A DNA stretch of 64,000 nucleotides. It comes from G963662905 sp963676415. Lineage in GTDB: Bacteria > Bacteroidota > Bacteroidia > Bacteroidales > WRLA01. Positions 35,506-44,207 of this stretch are shown here, piece by piece; within the stretch, counting starts at the first letter, position 1; every line of letters starts with the position of its first letter. Made by a program: the position numbers and the translations under genes. The stretch spans positions 4,030,001-4,094,000 of the forward strand of contig OY781097.1 in assembly GCA_963676415.1 (NCBI GenBank). Reading direction: 5' to 3'. Below the pieces are notes generated by a model. The model worked only from the letters and a program-made list of their open reading frames with translations. It did no database searches and had not been told where the DNA came from.

Positions 35506-37152
35506 ATGAAACCGGATATCATTTTAAAAAACGCACATATTTTTACCGCTTTAAAAAAAGAAGCCGACCATTCCGCGCTTGCCATCAAAGGTGATAAAAT
35601 CATTTTTACAGGTCAAGACCATGAGCTAAGCAATCTGAGCAAAAACGACTGCATAATTATTGATCTGGATGGAAAAACAGTATTGCCCGGTTTCTGCGAC
35701 AGCCATGCACATGGTGTAATGGGCGGCCGATTGATCAATCACTGCTTGCTGTCCTCCGGCATGAACCTTACAGATTACCTGGACATCATACAAAGATATG
35801 CCAACGAACATAAAAATCACGATCATATTATGGGCTTTGGCTGGGCACATGCACCTTTTGGTCCAAAAGGACCGGATAAAAAAGAACTGGATCATATTTT
35901 TCCTGATAAACCAGCAGCTTTTCTTTCTATCGATTATCATTCATGCTGGGTCAACAGTGCTGCCCTGAGCCTGGCAGGAATCAACAGGAATACAGCCAAT
36001 CCGGAAGGTGGTGTCATAGAACGCTATGAAGGCAGTTCTGAACCTTCCGGCTGCCTGCGCGAATCCGCCGCCATCAATAAGGTACTGAACCAAATGCCAG
36101 AGCCCTCGGATGAAGACTGGCAGTCCGCGATAAAAACTTATCAAAAAAAAGCGGCTGAAAACGGCATTACCGCTCTCTTTGATGCGGGAATATTAAATCA
36201 CAGTCAATCCCGCGCGTTTGATGCTATCAGCAAGCTGGACCATCAGGGAAAAATAAAAATGCGCATCGCACAAAGCTATGTCCTGGACCCGGATTTGGGC
36301 GCGGATCAGATTGACACTATGGAAACTCTGTTTCAAAAGCATAAAGGCAACAAAAACTATCAGCTACGGCTGGCAAAAATATTCATGGACGGGGCTATTG
36401 AAGGACATACCGGCTTTTTGTTAAAACCTTATGCCGATCGTAAAGGCTTTTACAGCAGGCCTGTTTGGCGGCAGGAAGTTTTCAACAAAACAGTTACCGA
36501 ACTTGATAAAAGAGGCATACAAGTACATGTACATTCTATCGGAGACGGAGCCGTGAAAGCTGCCCTTGATGGTTTCGAAGAAGCTTTCAGGATCAACGGA
36601 AGACGGGATGCACGCCATACACTGGCACATATAGAGCTGGCTAAAGCAGCGGATGTTAAGCGCTTCGCCGATATGGGCGTTTTTGCCAGTTTCCAACCGG
36701 CATGGTTTTATATGGACAGCAATTATTTTGAAGAAACCATTCCTCTGCTCGCCGCTGAGCGCTCCGACCGACGCTATATGCTTAAAAACTTTGTGGATGC
36801 AGGTGCCTTTGTTGCTTTTGGCAGCGACTGGCCCTGGGGCAACATCAACAGCAATATGAACCCTCTTGACGGGATTGGAACAGCAGTTACCCGGGAAAAT
36901 CCGGATGAAAATATGCTGAAAGCCTATGAAGCTGATCAGAGAATTGATCTGCCAACAGCACTAAGAAATTATACAATAAACGGTGCGCTGCAAAATTTCA
37001 ATGAGCACATTAGTGGCACTCTGGAAATAGGGAAAAAAGCTGATATTGCTGTGCTCAACCAGGACATTTTTACCGTACATCCTGATGAACTCTACAAAGT
37101 TAAAGTACAAATGACCTTTTTTGATGGAAGATTGGTTTATCAGAAGAATTGA
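35506..37152 (+). CDS. Amidohydrolase family 3 (YtcJ-like) metal-dependent hydrolase
   Basis: The 548-residue cytoplasmic protein has the amidohydrolase_3 signature throughout: LPGFCDSHAHG (HxH metal site), AKIFMDGAIEGHTGF, QVHVHSIGDGAVKAALDGFE, HTLAHIELAKAAD and FGSDWPWGNINSNMNPLDGI (the catalytic Asp). YtcJ-like enzymes hydrolyse C-N bonds of unknown or diverse substrates. ATG 35506 is used instead of TTG 35503, one codon earlier. It forms an operon with the decarboxylase; a scheme in which one opens a ring or deacylates and the other decarboxylates is possible, but there is no direct evidence. Downstream lies the mobile element and the right repeat copy. Confidence 0.9.
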   Translation: MKPDIILKNAHIFTALKKEADHSALAIKGDKIIFTGQDHELSNLSKNDCIIIDLDGKTVLPGFCDSHAHGVMGGRLINHCLLSSGMNLTDYLDIIQRYANEHKNHDHIMGFGWAHAPFGPKGPDKKELDHIFPDKPAAFLSIDYHSCWVNSAALSLAGINRNTANPEGGVIERYEGSSEPSGCLRESAAINKVLNQMPEPSDEDWQSAIKTYQKKAAENGITALFDAGILNHSQSRAFDAISKLDHQGKIKMRIAQSYVLDPDLGADQIDTMETLFQKHKGNKNYQLRLAKIFMDGAIEGHTGFLLKPYADRKGFYSRPVWRQEVFNKTVTELDKRGIQVHVHSIGDGAVKAALDGFEEAFRINGRRDARHTLAHIELAKAADVKRFADMGVFASFQPAWFYMDSNYFEETIPLLAAERSDRRYMLKNFVDAGAFVAFGSDWPWGNINSNMNPLDGIGTAVTRENPDENMLKAYEADQRIDLPTALRNYTINGALQNFNEHISGTLEIGKKADIAVLNQDIFTVHPDELYKVKVQMTFFDGRLVYQKN

Positions 37153-37216
37153 TTTCTGCTGCCACAAGATATTCCTTTATTATAACTCCATACGCCTAAA
37201 AAATGGTTCTACCAGG

Positions 37217-37570
37217 AATTTCGTCATGAGCACATTCGACAAGCTCAGTGACCATGCACAAAACGCACTAAGAGAAAGGAAGCGCAGATTTTTGGCGCAC
37301 AGTAATAGCCGTCTATTTCAACCCGGAACACGTGTTAGAAGATCGTTATAAGAGCTGAAAACGCAATAAAACGATGGAATAAAAAATTGATGCATAGCAC
37401 CGCTATGGAGCGATTTAATATTCCAACAAAGGGTTGTTTTGCAGCAGTTTCGGCTCGGAATGGATTTTACAGTGCATGTTCCGGGTTTAGCACCAAAAAG
37501 ATAGCATTCTTTTCTATTGCAGTAGTTTGGGCGCGTAATAGAATATTTTGTGAATAATGCAGGTTAAAAG
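37217..37570 (+). mobile_element. Miniature repeat element, copy 1 (interrupted)
   Basis: This stretch matches, in the opposite orientation, the element at 46339-46515. Shared parts are AATTTCGTCATGAG, CACAAAACGC, ATTTTTGGCGCAC, AATAGCCGT, TAGCACC plus AAAAAGATAGCAT, and GTAATAGAATATTTTGTGAAT plus AGGTTAA. Copy 1 holds two insertions: about 24 bases after CATGAG (containing TTCGACAAGCTCAGTGACC) and 168 bases at 37320-37487. The left terminal repeat is not preserved. It lies in the 509-base gap between the amidohydrolase and the DUF5916 gene and holds no supported gene. Confidence 0.75.
37320..37487. mobile_element. Nested 168-bp element with 11-bp terminal inverted repeats
   Basis: AACCCGGAACA (37320-37330) and TGTTCCGGGTT (37477-37487) are perfect inverted ends. 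Removing this block restores the sequence of the uninterrupted copy at 46 kb (AATAGCCGT-CTATTT / TAGCACC). No target duplication or transposase could be made out, so it is a MITE-like element moved in trans. No other copy was found in the window. Confidence 0.7.
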
Positions 37571-37575
37571 CCTTT

Positions 37576-37701
37576 CACAAAAAAACAAAACCAATCAAAG
37601 CCAAATAAATAATAATGGCTATTTTCGCAGATCATAAAAGGCTAACCTTTACCAGGAGAAGATGTTCAAGAGACTGTTAATCTTAATTTCATTTCTTTCA
37701 A
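37576..37701. repeat. Right copy of the ~125-bp direct repeat (intact gene start)
   Basis: It matches 33661-33786 and runs from 86 bases upstream of the DUF5916 start into its first 13 codons. It holds an AGGAG ribosome site just before the ATG at 37662. Confidence 0.85.
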
Positions 37702-40133
37702 TCACAAGACCCGAAATTTATGCTGCCCGACCTGATACTTTACGATCTGCTCAAGCGGTATTTTGCGATGAAAAGCCCCATATAGACGGTTTTTTGGACG
37801 ATGCCTGCTGGCATGATGCAAAAACCATCAGCGGATTCAGTCAGCACAATCCTGTTTTTGGGGCTGAAGTTACACTCCCAACGAAAGTACGCATTATATA
37901 CGATAATCAGGCTGTTTATATCGCGGCGAAAATGTACGACAGAGCACCTGACAGCATCCTGCGCCAACTGGGCAACCGCGACGATGGCAGCCTGAATGCT
38001 GACTGGTTCGCCATCAGTTTGGACACTTATGATAACCAACTCGATGCGTATTTTTTCAGGCTTTATGCTTCGGGAGTGCAAACAGAAAGAAGGTTTCTCG
38101 ACTGGACCTATAATGCCGTTTGGGAAAGTGCTGCACGCATTACCGATGATGGCTGGATAGCCGAAATAAGGATTCCATATTCTGCAATCCGTTTTCCGGA
38201 AAAAGATATTCAATGTTGGGGGCTACAAATTGAACGCAGCATCAGGCGAAAACGCGAAACCGACCAATGGGCATTAATCCCAAAAGGAGAACCCAACCAA
38301 CAGGTTTTTTGGGGCAAACTATATGGGATTCAAAATATTCAGGCCCCTCTCAGGCTAAGTCTTACACCGTATTTATCAGCAGCCCTGGAACATTATCCCA
38401 ATGAAGAAGAAGGCATCAGCGATTATTCCTATGCCTTTTCGGGTGGCGCTAATTTGAAATACGGCATAAACCAAAGCTTTACGCTGGATGTCTCCCTCCT
38501 ACCCGATTTTTCGCAGGTAAAATCGGACAATAAAGTCAAAAACCTTTCCGCATTTGAAACCATTTATGGCGAAAACAGACCCTTTTTTATTGAAAATATG
38601 GATCTGTTCAAAAAAGGCGGCCTATTTTACAGCCGAAGGATTGGGCGCACCCCCAGCGGATTTTATGATATTGATGATAATTTGGACAGTGGAATGATTA
38701 TTCAAGACAATCCTGCACATGCCAAACTGGTCAACGCTGTAAAGCTTTCCGGCAGGACAAACAATGGCTTGGGCATTGGAGCGCTTAATGCGTTCACGAG
38801 ACGAACGGAGGCTACAATAAGGTATCCGGACGGGCATGAAGAAAAGATCACCACAGAACCTGCTACCAATTATAATGTTTTGGTTTTGGATCAGGCGCTG
38901 AAAAACAATTCATCGGTTTACCTGATCAATACAAATGTTTGGCGCGAAGGCAGTTTTGACAAGGCCAATGTTACGGGCAGCGGACTTTCCCTCTACGATA
39001 ATAATAACCGCTTCAATATCAACCTGAAAGGCACTTACGCACTGAATATTGATGATTCGGATACGGGAGCCGAAGGTTTTGAAAATACAGACGGTTATCA
39101 TTATGAAGTATTTGCCGGGAAAGTCAGCGGCAATTTTCAATACAATGCCTACCGCAGGGTTTATAACGACCGCTTTGATATTAATGATTTTGGGATATCA
39201 CAAAGGAATAATGAAGATTTTAATAGGCTTACATTGAAATATAATATTTTTGATCCTTTCTGGAAAATAAGGGATTTTTATTCCTTTCTGCAGCTTGAAA
39301 ACACAAATAACCATAAAAACCATAAAAACATTGAAAGTGTAGCGCGCTTTGGCTTCAATACCACAACCAAGAACTATTTCAGCATTTGGTACCGATTATA
39401 TGTTTCGCCTTTTGAACGCTATGATTTTTACGAAGCCCGCACTGATGATCGTTTTTACATCAAGCCTCCTTATTGGGGCACTTATATGGGCTTTAGCTCA
39501 GATTACCGTAATCCGCTTGCGTTTGACGGTAGCATGCGTATGAACTTTGACGAACGCAACTACCAGCAAACGTACGTATCATTTTCACCGCGCATCCGCC
39601 TCAGCGACAAGCTGTTTTTCGATTACCGCATCGACCTGAATTTTATTGAAAACGACCGCGGATATGTAGAAACGGACAGCTGCAATAACATTATATTTGG
39701 ACAACGAAAAATCCAGGGAATCGAAAATGTTATCAATTCCAGATATATGTTCCGAAACAACCTCTCCTTCGGAATCTGGATGCGTTATTACTGGTACACG
39801 GGACAATACGAGAAATATTATGCACTTGAGCAGGATGGTTACCTCAGCGGCGATGCGCAACCTGATGATCCAAACAATGATTTTAATTTCAATGCTTTTA
39901 ATATTGACCTGAAATTCAACTGGGAATTTGCTCCGGGAAGTAATTTCTCTCTGGTTTGGAAAAATTCCGTAATACGCGATGAGGAAAACCACGAAGGCGA
40001 TTGGCTGGATAACCTGGGACAAACCTTAGAATCTCCGAAGTTGAACAATATCAGTGTTAAAATACTCTATTACCTGGATTATCAGGAAATTATTAAAAAG
40101 AAAGACAAACAAAGTCATAAATCAGAAGGATAA
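37662..40133 (+). CDS. DUF5916 outer-membrane protein with N-terminal CBM9-like domain
   Basis: The 823-residue protein has a signal peptide (MFKRLLILISFLSI, cut near YAARP) and an N-terminal CBM9-like beta-sandwich (about 30-220), shown by PHIDGFLDDACWHDAKTISG, then the DUF5916 barrel with typical SFTLDVSLLPDFSQVKSDNK and GENRPFFIENMDLF followed by FYSRRIGR. Family members sit in the outer membrane or at the surface and have an unclear role, often with peptidase or sugar genes. The downstream lolD begins 1 base after the stop, so the two share a message. Its first 39 bases and upstream region are duplicated at 33.7 kb. Confidence 0.92.
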   Translation: MFKRLLILISFLSITRPEIYAARPDTLRSAQAVFCDEKPHIDGFLDDACWHDAKTISGFSQHNPVFGAEVTLPTKVRIIYDNQAVYIAAKMYDRAPDSILRQLGNRDDGSLNADWFAISLDTYDNQLDAYFFRLYASGVQTERRFLDWTYNAVWESAARITDDGWIAEIRIPYSAIRFPEKDIQCWGLQIERSIRRKRETDQWALIPKGEPNQQVFWGKLYGIQNIQAPLRLSLTPYLSAALEHYPNEEEGISDYSYAFSGGANLKYGINQSFTLDVSLLPDFSQVKSDNKVKNLSAFETIYGENRPFFIENMDLFKKGGLFYSRRIGRTPSGFYDIDDNLDSGMIIQDNPAHAKLVNAVKLSGRTNNGLGIGALNAFTRRTEATIRYPDGHEEKITTEPATNYNVLVLDQALKNNSSVYLINTNVWREGSFDKANVTGSGLSLYDNNNRFNINLKGTYALNIDDSDTGAEGFENTDGYHYEVFAGKVSGNFQYNAYRRVYNDRFDINDFGISQRNNEDFNRLTLKYNIFDPFWKIRDFYSFLQLENTNNHKNHKNIESVARFGFNTTTKNYFSIWYRLYVSPFERYDFYEARTDDRFYIKPPYWGTYMGFSSDYRNPLAFDGSMRMNFDERNYQQTYVSFSPRIRLSDKLFFDYRIDLNFIENDRGYVETDSCNNIIFGQRKIQGIENVINSRYMFRNNLSFGIWMRYYWYTGQYEKYYALEQDGYLSGDAQPDDPNNDFNFNAFNIDLKFNWEFAPGSNFSLVWKNSVIRDEENHEGDWLDNLGQTLESPKLNNISVKILYYLDYQEIIKKKDKQSHKSEG

Positions 40134-40134
40134 T

Positions 40135-40788
40135 ATGATCTCAGGAAAAGGTATAAAAAAGAAATACGGGAATCTGGATGTTTTAAAATCCGTTGATATT
40201 CAAATTAATAAAGGTGAAGTAGCTGCAATTGCCGGTGCTTCGGGAGCAGGGAAATCAACACTGCTGCACATACTGGGCACACTCGAGCATGCTGATGAAG
40301 GCAGTATTCGTATCAATGGAATTGATGTTTCTTCCCTGAGTTTTAAAAAACTTTCAGCTTTCCGAAACGAGCACATCGGTTTTGTTTTTCAGTTCCATCA
40401 TCTGCTTCCTGAATTCAATGCTTCCGAAAATGTTGCGATTCCTGCTATGATCCAGGGCGTATCACGAAAAGAATCAGTAAAAAAGGCAGACAGGCTCATT
40501 GAATTTTTCGGGCTCAGCGACCGCAGATCCCACAAACCATCAGAGCTCAGCGGAGGAGAACAACAAAGGCTGGCGGTTGCCCGGGCACTGATCAATGATC
40601 CAGCTGTTGTATTGGCTGATGAGCCTTCCGGAAACCTCGATTCTAAAAACGCACTGGAACTACATAAACTCTTTTTCGATTTGCGCGATGAATTCAAACA
40701 AACATTTGTTATCGTAACGCACAATAAAGAGCTAGCAGAAATGAGCGACCGCTTGCTTGTGATCAAAGACGGAATTCTGGCAACTTAA
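40135..40788 (+). CDS. lolD: ABC transporter ATPase, LolD-type
   Basis: LolD powers release of lipoproteins from the inner membrane to LolA with LolC/E. The 217-residue protein has GASGAGKS (34-41), the Q-loop GFVFQFHHLLPEFNASENV (the LLPEF-type LolD stretch), LSGGEQQRLAVARAL (signature), VVLADEPSGNLDSK (Walker B) and the His switch VIVTHNKELA. The ATG 40135 was preferred to an in-frame upstream start inside the preceding gene. LolC/E-type permease genes are not adjacent. Related ATPases of the MacB/FtsE group look alike, but HHLLPEF and the motif order favour LolD. Confidence 0.85.
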   Translation: MISGKGIKKKYGNLDVLKSVDIQINKGEVAAIAGASGAGKSTLLHILGTLEHADEGSIRINGIDVSSLSFKKLSAFRNEHIGFVFQFHHLLPEFNASENVAIPAMIQGVSRKESVKKADRLIEFFGLSDRRSHKPSELSGGEQQRLAVARALINDPAVVLADEPSGNLDSKNALELHKLFFDLRDEFKQTFVIVTHNKELAEMSDRLLVIKDGILAT

Positions 40789-40798
40789 AATCAGCACA

Positions 40799-40818
40799 GC
40801 TTTAACCTGAATCATTCA
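40799..40818 (-). repeat. Fragment of the miniature element end
   Basis: GCTTTAACCTGAATCATTCA matches the left end of the 46-kb element (46334-46353) with one difference. No right end is seen downstream, so it is a relic or chance match. Confidence 0.35.
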
Positions 40819-40912
40819 TCTTTTTGAACCTATTATTTTTTTTCAATATCATGCTAAGGAGGAAAACACAAAATTTCATTTGCTTTTTGAAGATCAGTTC
40901 GTTAGCTTTGTA

Positions 40913-40920
40913 GGAAAAAG
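40913..40920 (+). promoter_or_regulatory. -7 box of the small lipoprotein gene
   Basis: TAGCTTTG fits TAnnTTTG; TTTG at 40886-40889 is 23 bases upstream, slightly long. The start codon at 40928 would then be almost leaderless. Confidence 0.35.
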
Positions 40921-40927
40921 CAAAATC

Positions 40928-41419
40928 ATGAAAAAATCAGCATTATTTTTTCTCATTGGTATTTTTTTATTTGTTGCCTCCTGCGGAGATGAGGAGGAAA
41001 ACAATAATAATATTGTTACTTACAACAGTGAATGCCTTTATATGAAAGATGGCAGCACAGATGACTATTCAGCAATTAATTTTCAATATTATACTCAGGA
41101 TAAGAGACTTGTTTTCAAGCATATCAACACAGCTTTTAATTGCTGCCCGGGCGAGCTGAGTGCTACAGTGCTCCGAGAAGGCCAACTGATCAGTATTTCT
41201 GAATCAGAAGAAGAAGGCCTATGCAGTTGTTTATGCTTGTATAACCTGGAGATGGAGCTAAATAATGTTGCGGTTGGAATATATGATATTACAATCAATG
41301 AACCATATGTGCATGACGATCCTACGTTACGGTTTCAAATCAACCTGAATGATTCGCTGCAGGGCACCTATCGTGTTCCCCGGGAAAATTATCCCTGGAA
41401 TTTAAGCGGATTGGAATAG
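40928..41419 (+). CDS. Small Cys-containing lipoprotein, unknown function
   Basis: The 163-residue product starts MKKSALFFLIGIFLF with a lipobox VASC, then an acidic linker DEEENNNN that is common just after the lipid-anchored Cys in Bacteroidota surface lipoproteins. The mature domain is small and has a CCPGE motif and CSCLCLYNLEM, so four or more further Cys residues are close. I recognise no family. ATG 40928 was chosen because a 16-codon in-frame extension would hide the signal peptide. It stands 139 bases after lolD and converges on the GH57-like gene. Confidence 0.7.
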   Translation: MKKSALFFLIGIFLFVASCGDEEENNNNIVTYNSECLYMKDGSTDDYSAINFQYYTQDKRLVFKHINTAFNCCPGELSATVLREGQLISISESEEEGLCSCLCLYNLEMELNNVAVGIYDITINEPYVHDDPTLRFQINLNDSLQGTYRVPRENYPWNLSGLE

Positions 41420-41437
41420 AACAAAAAGCATCGGGTT

Positions 41438-44131
41438 CTACTGAACAATCAAAATTTGCGTTTTCCTTTTTTGAGTTTGACGGTTTTCAACAACAACCTG
41501 ATAAGCACCTTTTTGCCACTCAGATACCGGTAATTTTACAAGTCCGGTCTTATGTTCTGAAGAATAAGACAGTTTTCCGGACAGATCAAAGATTTTCACC
41601 CACTGTTCCGAATCCGGATTTCCAATCAACTGAAGCCATGCCTCATCAGGCGAAGGGTTCGGAAATACCTTAACATCAAAATCAGCAAAAGAAATATCCT
41701 GAATACCAACATTCTGTAAAACAGGGATGTGATAATCGTTTCCATTATTATTGTCCCAATGATCGCCACCATACCAGATCACGAAAGCAATTTTTTCGAC
41801 CATCTGTGCAGGTCTGTTAAAAGGACCAATCTCGACGGTAAAAACACCATCGCCATCATCATCTTTAAATGGTGATTGCAAGGCTGTACCTCCGCTATGC
41901 ACCTGTGAGCCATTTGGCCAATAAGCCTCATCTGGCAGAGACCAGTTGCTGCCCTGATTGTTCACGCCCCAATGCAACCAGCTGTTGGCATCGGCATCGG
42001 TGACTGTAACCGTTATAATATCTTCTTTAGTTGGCTGTTCAGGTGACCAGCTGATACGCTCATTTCCACCGCCGCCACCTTCATTACTGCCTACATAAAC
42101 ATGCTGAATGGGCGTTCGGATCACATTCCCGGAATTATCGGTCATTTCCACAAAATAATCCACCAAAGTATCTTTCAAAGCGGTAATTTCCGCCCAATAT
42201 ATTCCGGCAATGGCTTCCGGCATAATAAAAAAGTCCACTTCCGGATTTCCGGTGATATTCCCATCAGGAAAAGTTTTATGCGACATCTCCACAAAAGCCC
42301 AGGGGCCAACACTGTTGCCTCCGGAATAGGTTTCATTCTGATTGTCGGTCAGTGGATTTTCACCGTCCAGATCGCAGCGGTAGCGAAGTTTTGCGGAGCT
42401 GATTCCGCTCACATCATACGCAAGCGTCCACACATGGAAATCGCTGGAATTCTCATGCTGTTGATATCCATAGGTCGGCCCAAATCCTGTACCGCCCGGG
42501 TTATACGGATAGCGCTGCGGAATAAAAATCGTTGGCGGCGTTTCGTCCGGACCATAATAAGCAGAAATCACATCGCCGGCAAAATCAATGGCAATATTTC
42601 CGGCCAGGCTTTGCTTCACCTCCATATCGAGCGAAGTACCATAATACATATATCCGCTGGTATAAGCGGGCAAAAGGTGATGCCATGCCCGTTCTGCTGC
42701 AGAGCTAGATGCCGATGGGCTTACAATGTCCGCAATATCGCAACCACCGCTGATATCATCGGCCATTTGAACATAATTTTCAGCAGCCACCAGCACTGCC
42801 CAGTTGCGCACATCTTCCGTCCAGCCATCAGGATTAAAAGAATAGTCTGAAGGATCGTACAAAGGCCAAATCCAGTTGATAAACTGCGGATGTCCCCAAT
42901 CATTGGCAGCATTTACCCAGGCTCCGTCTTCCACATGCACCAAATCGCCGGAAGGCAGGGGGTGGTCATCAAGGAATTGCTGGATGGTGGTGGGCACATA
43001 GCCTTTGTTGCTTGCTGCACTACAAAATCCGGGCACGGCGTTATGATAATAATCGTAACCACCGCCCCAGGCATTATCGCCATCATGTGCCAGCAATACC
43101 AATGACGGATGCTGAGGGTCGTCATAGGGAGCAATATTTGCGTCAATATCACCGGTTCCCATTGGGCTAAAACCATCTTTGTAGCTTAACAAATCAGCCA
43201 TAGGCACTACCGTGATAACGAACTCTTCCCCACTTGCCGGATCCACATATTTGGCATTATGCGCCTGATAACAAAATGGCGCAGCAAATGTTCCGCCACG
43301 ACCATCAATCTGGCCGTTCCACCAATTATTTCCTGTTGCAGGAATGATATCAGCCTGATTTGGCGGATCAATATTGCAGCCATTGGTGCCATAATTCAGA
43401 GGGTAATCGCTGAGACTGCGCGCCAAATGGCTGTTGGCCACAATGCTCCACTCAAAACCTTCTTCAACCAACACCTTGATAATCCGCTCACTAAAAGCGC
43501 ATTCCGCAGGCCAGTACCCTTTGGAGTATTCCGGATCATTCCCGAATGTCTGGCCATAAATATAACGATGCGCCTGAATTTGCTTGCGTAAAACCTCATC
43601 ACTTAGCAATGGCGACAAAGCATGATGGAAGGTAAAACCGGTAAGATCCATACGCGTATTACCACCTGAGGTTTTCCAGGAGCGTGCCGTACGGAAATGA
43701 TTTTGCCAGTTGCCGGAATAGCCCCATTGTCCGGTTTCTGCCAGTGAATTTACATTCTCAATGAGGCAGCCTGAATAATTGACCTGAGCACCGCCTTCAG
43801 TATATCCGGAAATGCCCTGAACCGCATCTTTTGGTCGGTATTGATAAGCTGCAACACGATCATCCTTTGAGAAAATCTCCTGCAAATCATTTAATGGGTG
43901 ACTTTTACCATCGCTATAAATATTCTGTGGATTCCCGCTGGTTTTCAGCTCATGTGACTCCCGGACTGTTTGATAATGATATGGGTTCCAGATGCTTTTC
44001 TCCGGCCAATAGTTGGGCTGCTGCATATGCCAGAGGTAGGTGGTATGCACTTGTGCATGAGATAAAAAAGGTAAGAAAATCAAGAAGCCAATTAGAGGTG
44101 AAACTATTAGATTAAAAATTCCTTTATTCAT
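41438..44131 (-). CDS. GH57-like glycoside hydrolase with T9SS sorting domain
   Basis: From the ATG complementary to 44129-44131 the protein has 897 residues and a signal peptide ending SHAQV. The catalytic part (about 25-560) has GH57-family traits: LWHMQQPNYWP near the start, KGYWPAECAFSERIIKVLVE (the likely nucleophile Glu in WPAE) and LVLLAHDGDNAWGGG (the likely Asp in HDGD). GH57 enzymes act on alpha-glucans such as starch or glycogen. A middle beta-rich part precedes a type IX sorting domain (VKVFPNPSPDEAWLQL to KTQILIVQ), so it should be exported to the surface. It is 4 bases shorter at the start than the next long frame but with a better signal peptide. The neighbours are other secreted proteins. 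Confidence 0.85.
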   Translation of the reverse strand: MNKGIFNLIVSPLIGFLIFLPFLSHAQVHTTYLWHMQQPNYWPEKSIWNPYHYQTVRESHELKTSGNPQNIYSDGKSHPLNDLQEIFSKDDRVAAYQYRPKDAVQGISGYTEGGAQVNYSGCLIENVNSLAETGQWGYSGNWQNHFRTARSWKTSGGNTRMDLTGFTFHHALSPLLSDEVLRKQIQAHRYIYGQTFGNDPEYSKGYWPAECAFSERIIKVLVEEGFEWSIVANSHLARSLSDYPLNYGTNGCNIDPPNQADIIPATGNNWWNGQIDGRGGTFAAPFCYQAHNAKYVDPASGEEFVITVVPMADLLSYKDGFSPMGTGDIDANIAPYDDPQHPSLVLLAHDGDNAWGGGYDYYHNAVPGFCSAASNKGYVPTTIQQFLDDHPLPSGDLVHVEDGAWVNAANDWGHPQFINWIWPLYDPSDYSFNPDGWTEDVRNWAVLVAAENYVQMADDISGGCDIADIVSPSASSSAAERAWHHLLPAYTSGYMYYGTSLDMEVKQSLAGNIAIDFAGDVISAYYGPDETPPTIFIPQRYPYNPGGTGFGPTYGYQQHENSSDFHVWTLAYDVSGISSAKLRYRCDLDGENPLTDNQNETYSGGNSVGPWAFVEMSHKTFPDGNITGNPEVDFFIMPEAIAGIYWAEITALKDTLVDYFVEMTDNSGNVIRTPIQHVYVGSNEGGGGGNERISWSPEQPTKEDIITVTVTDADANSWLHWGVNNQGSNWSLPDEAYWPNGSQVHSGGTALQSPFKDDDGDGVFTVEIGPFNRPAQMVEKIAFVIWYGGDHWDNNNGNDYHIPVLQNVGIQDISFADFDVKVFPNPSPDEAWLQLIGNPDSEQWVKIFDLSGKLSYSSEHKTGLVKLPVSEWQKGAYQVVVENRQTQKRKTQILIVQ

Positions 44132-44207
44132 AAAGCTTATTTTGAGTGAATAAAGATAGTATTTTTTAAAAACACTTCTGAGCATAAAACAAGCAAAAAC
44201 CAATTAA

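Noticed and set aside
37121..37351. 76-codon frame between the amidohydrolase and DUF5916 genes
   Set aside because: It lies across the end of the amidohydrolase gene and the miniature element, and is cut by the nested insertion, so it is not a conserved gene.
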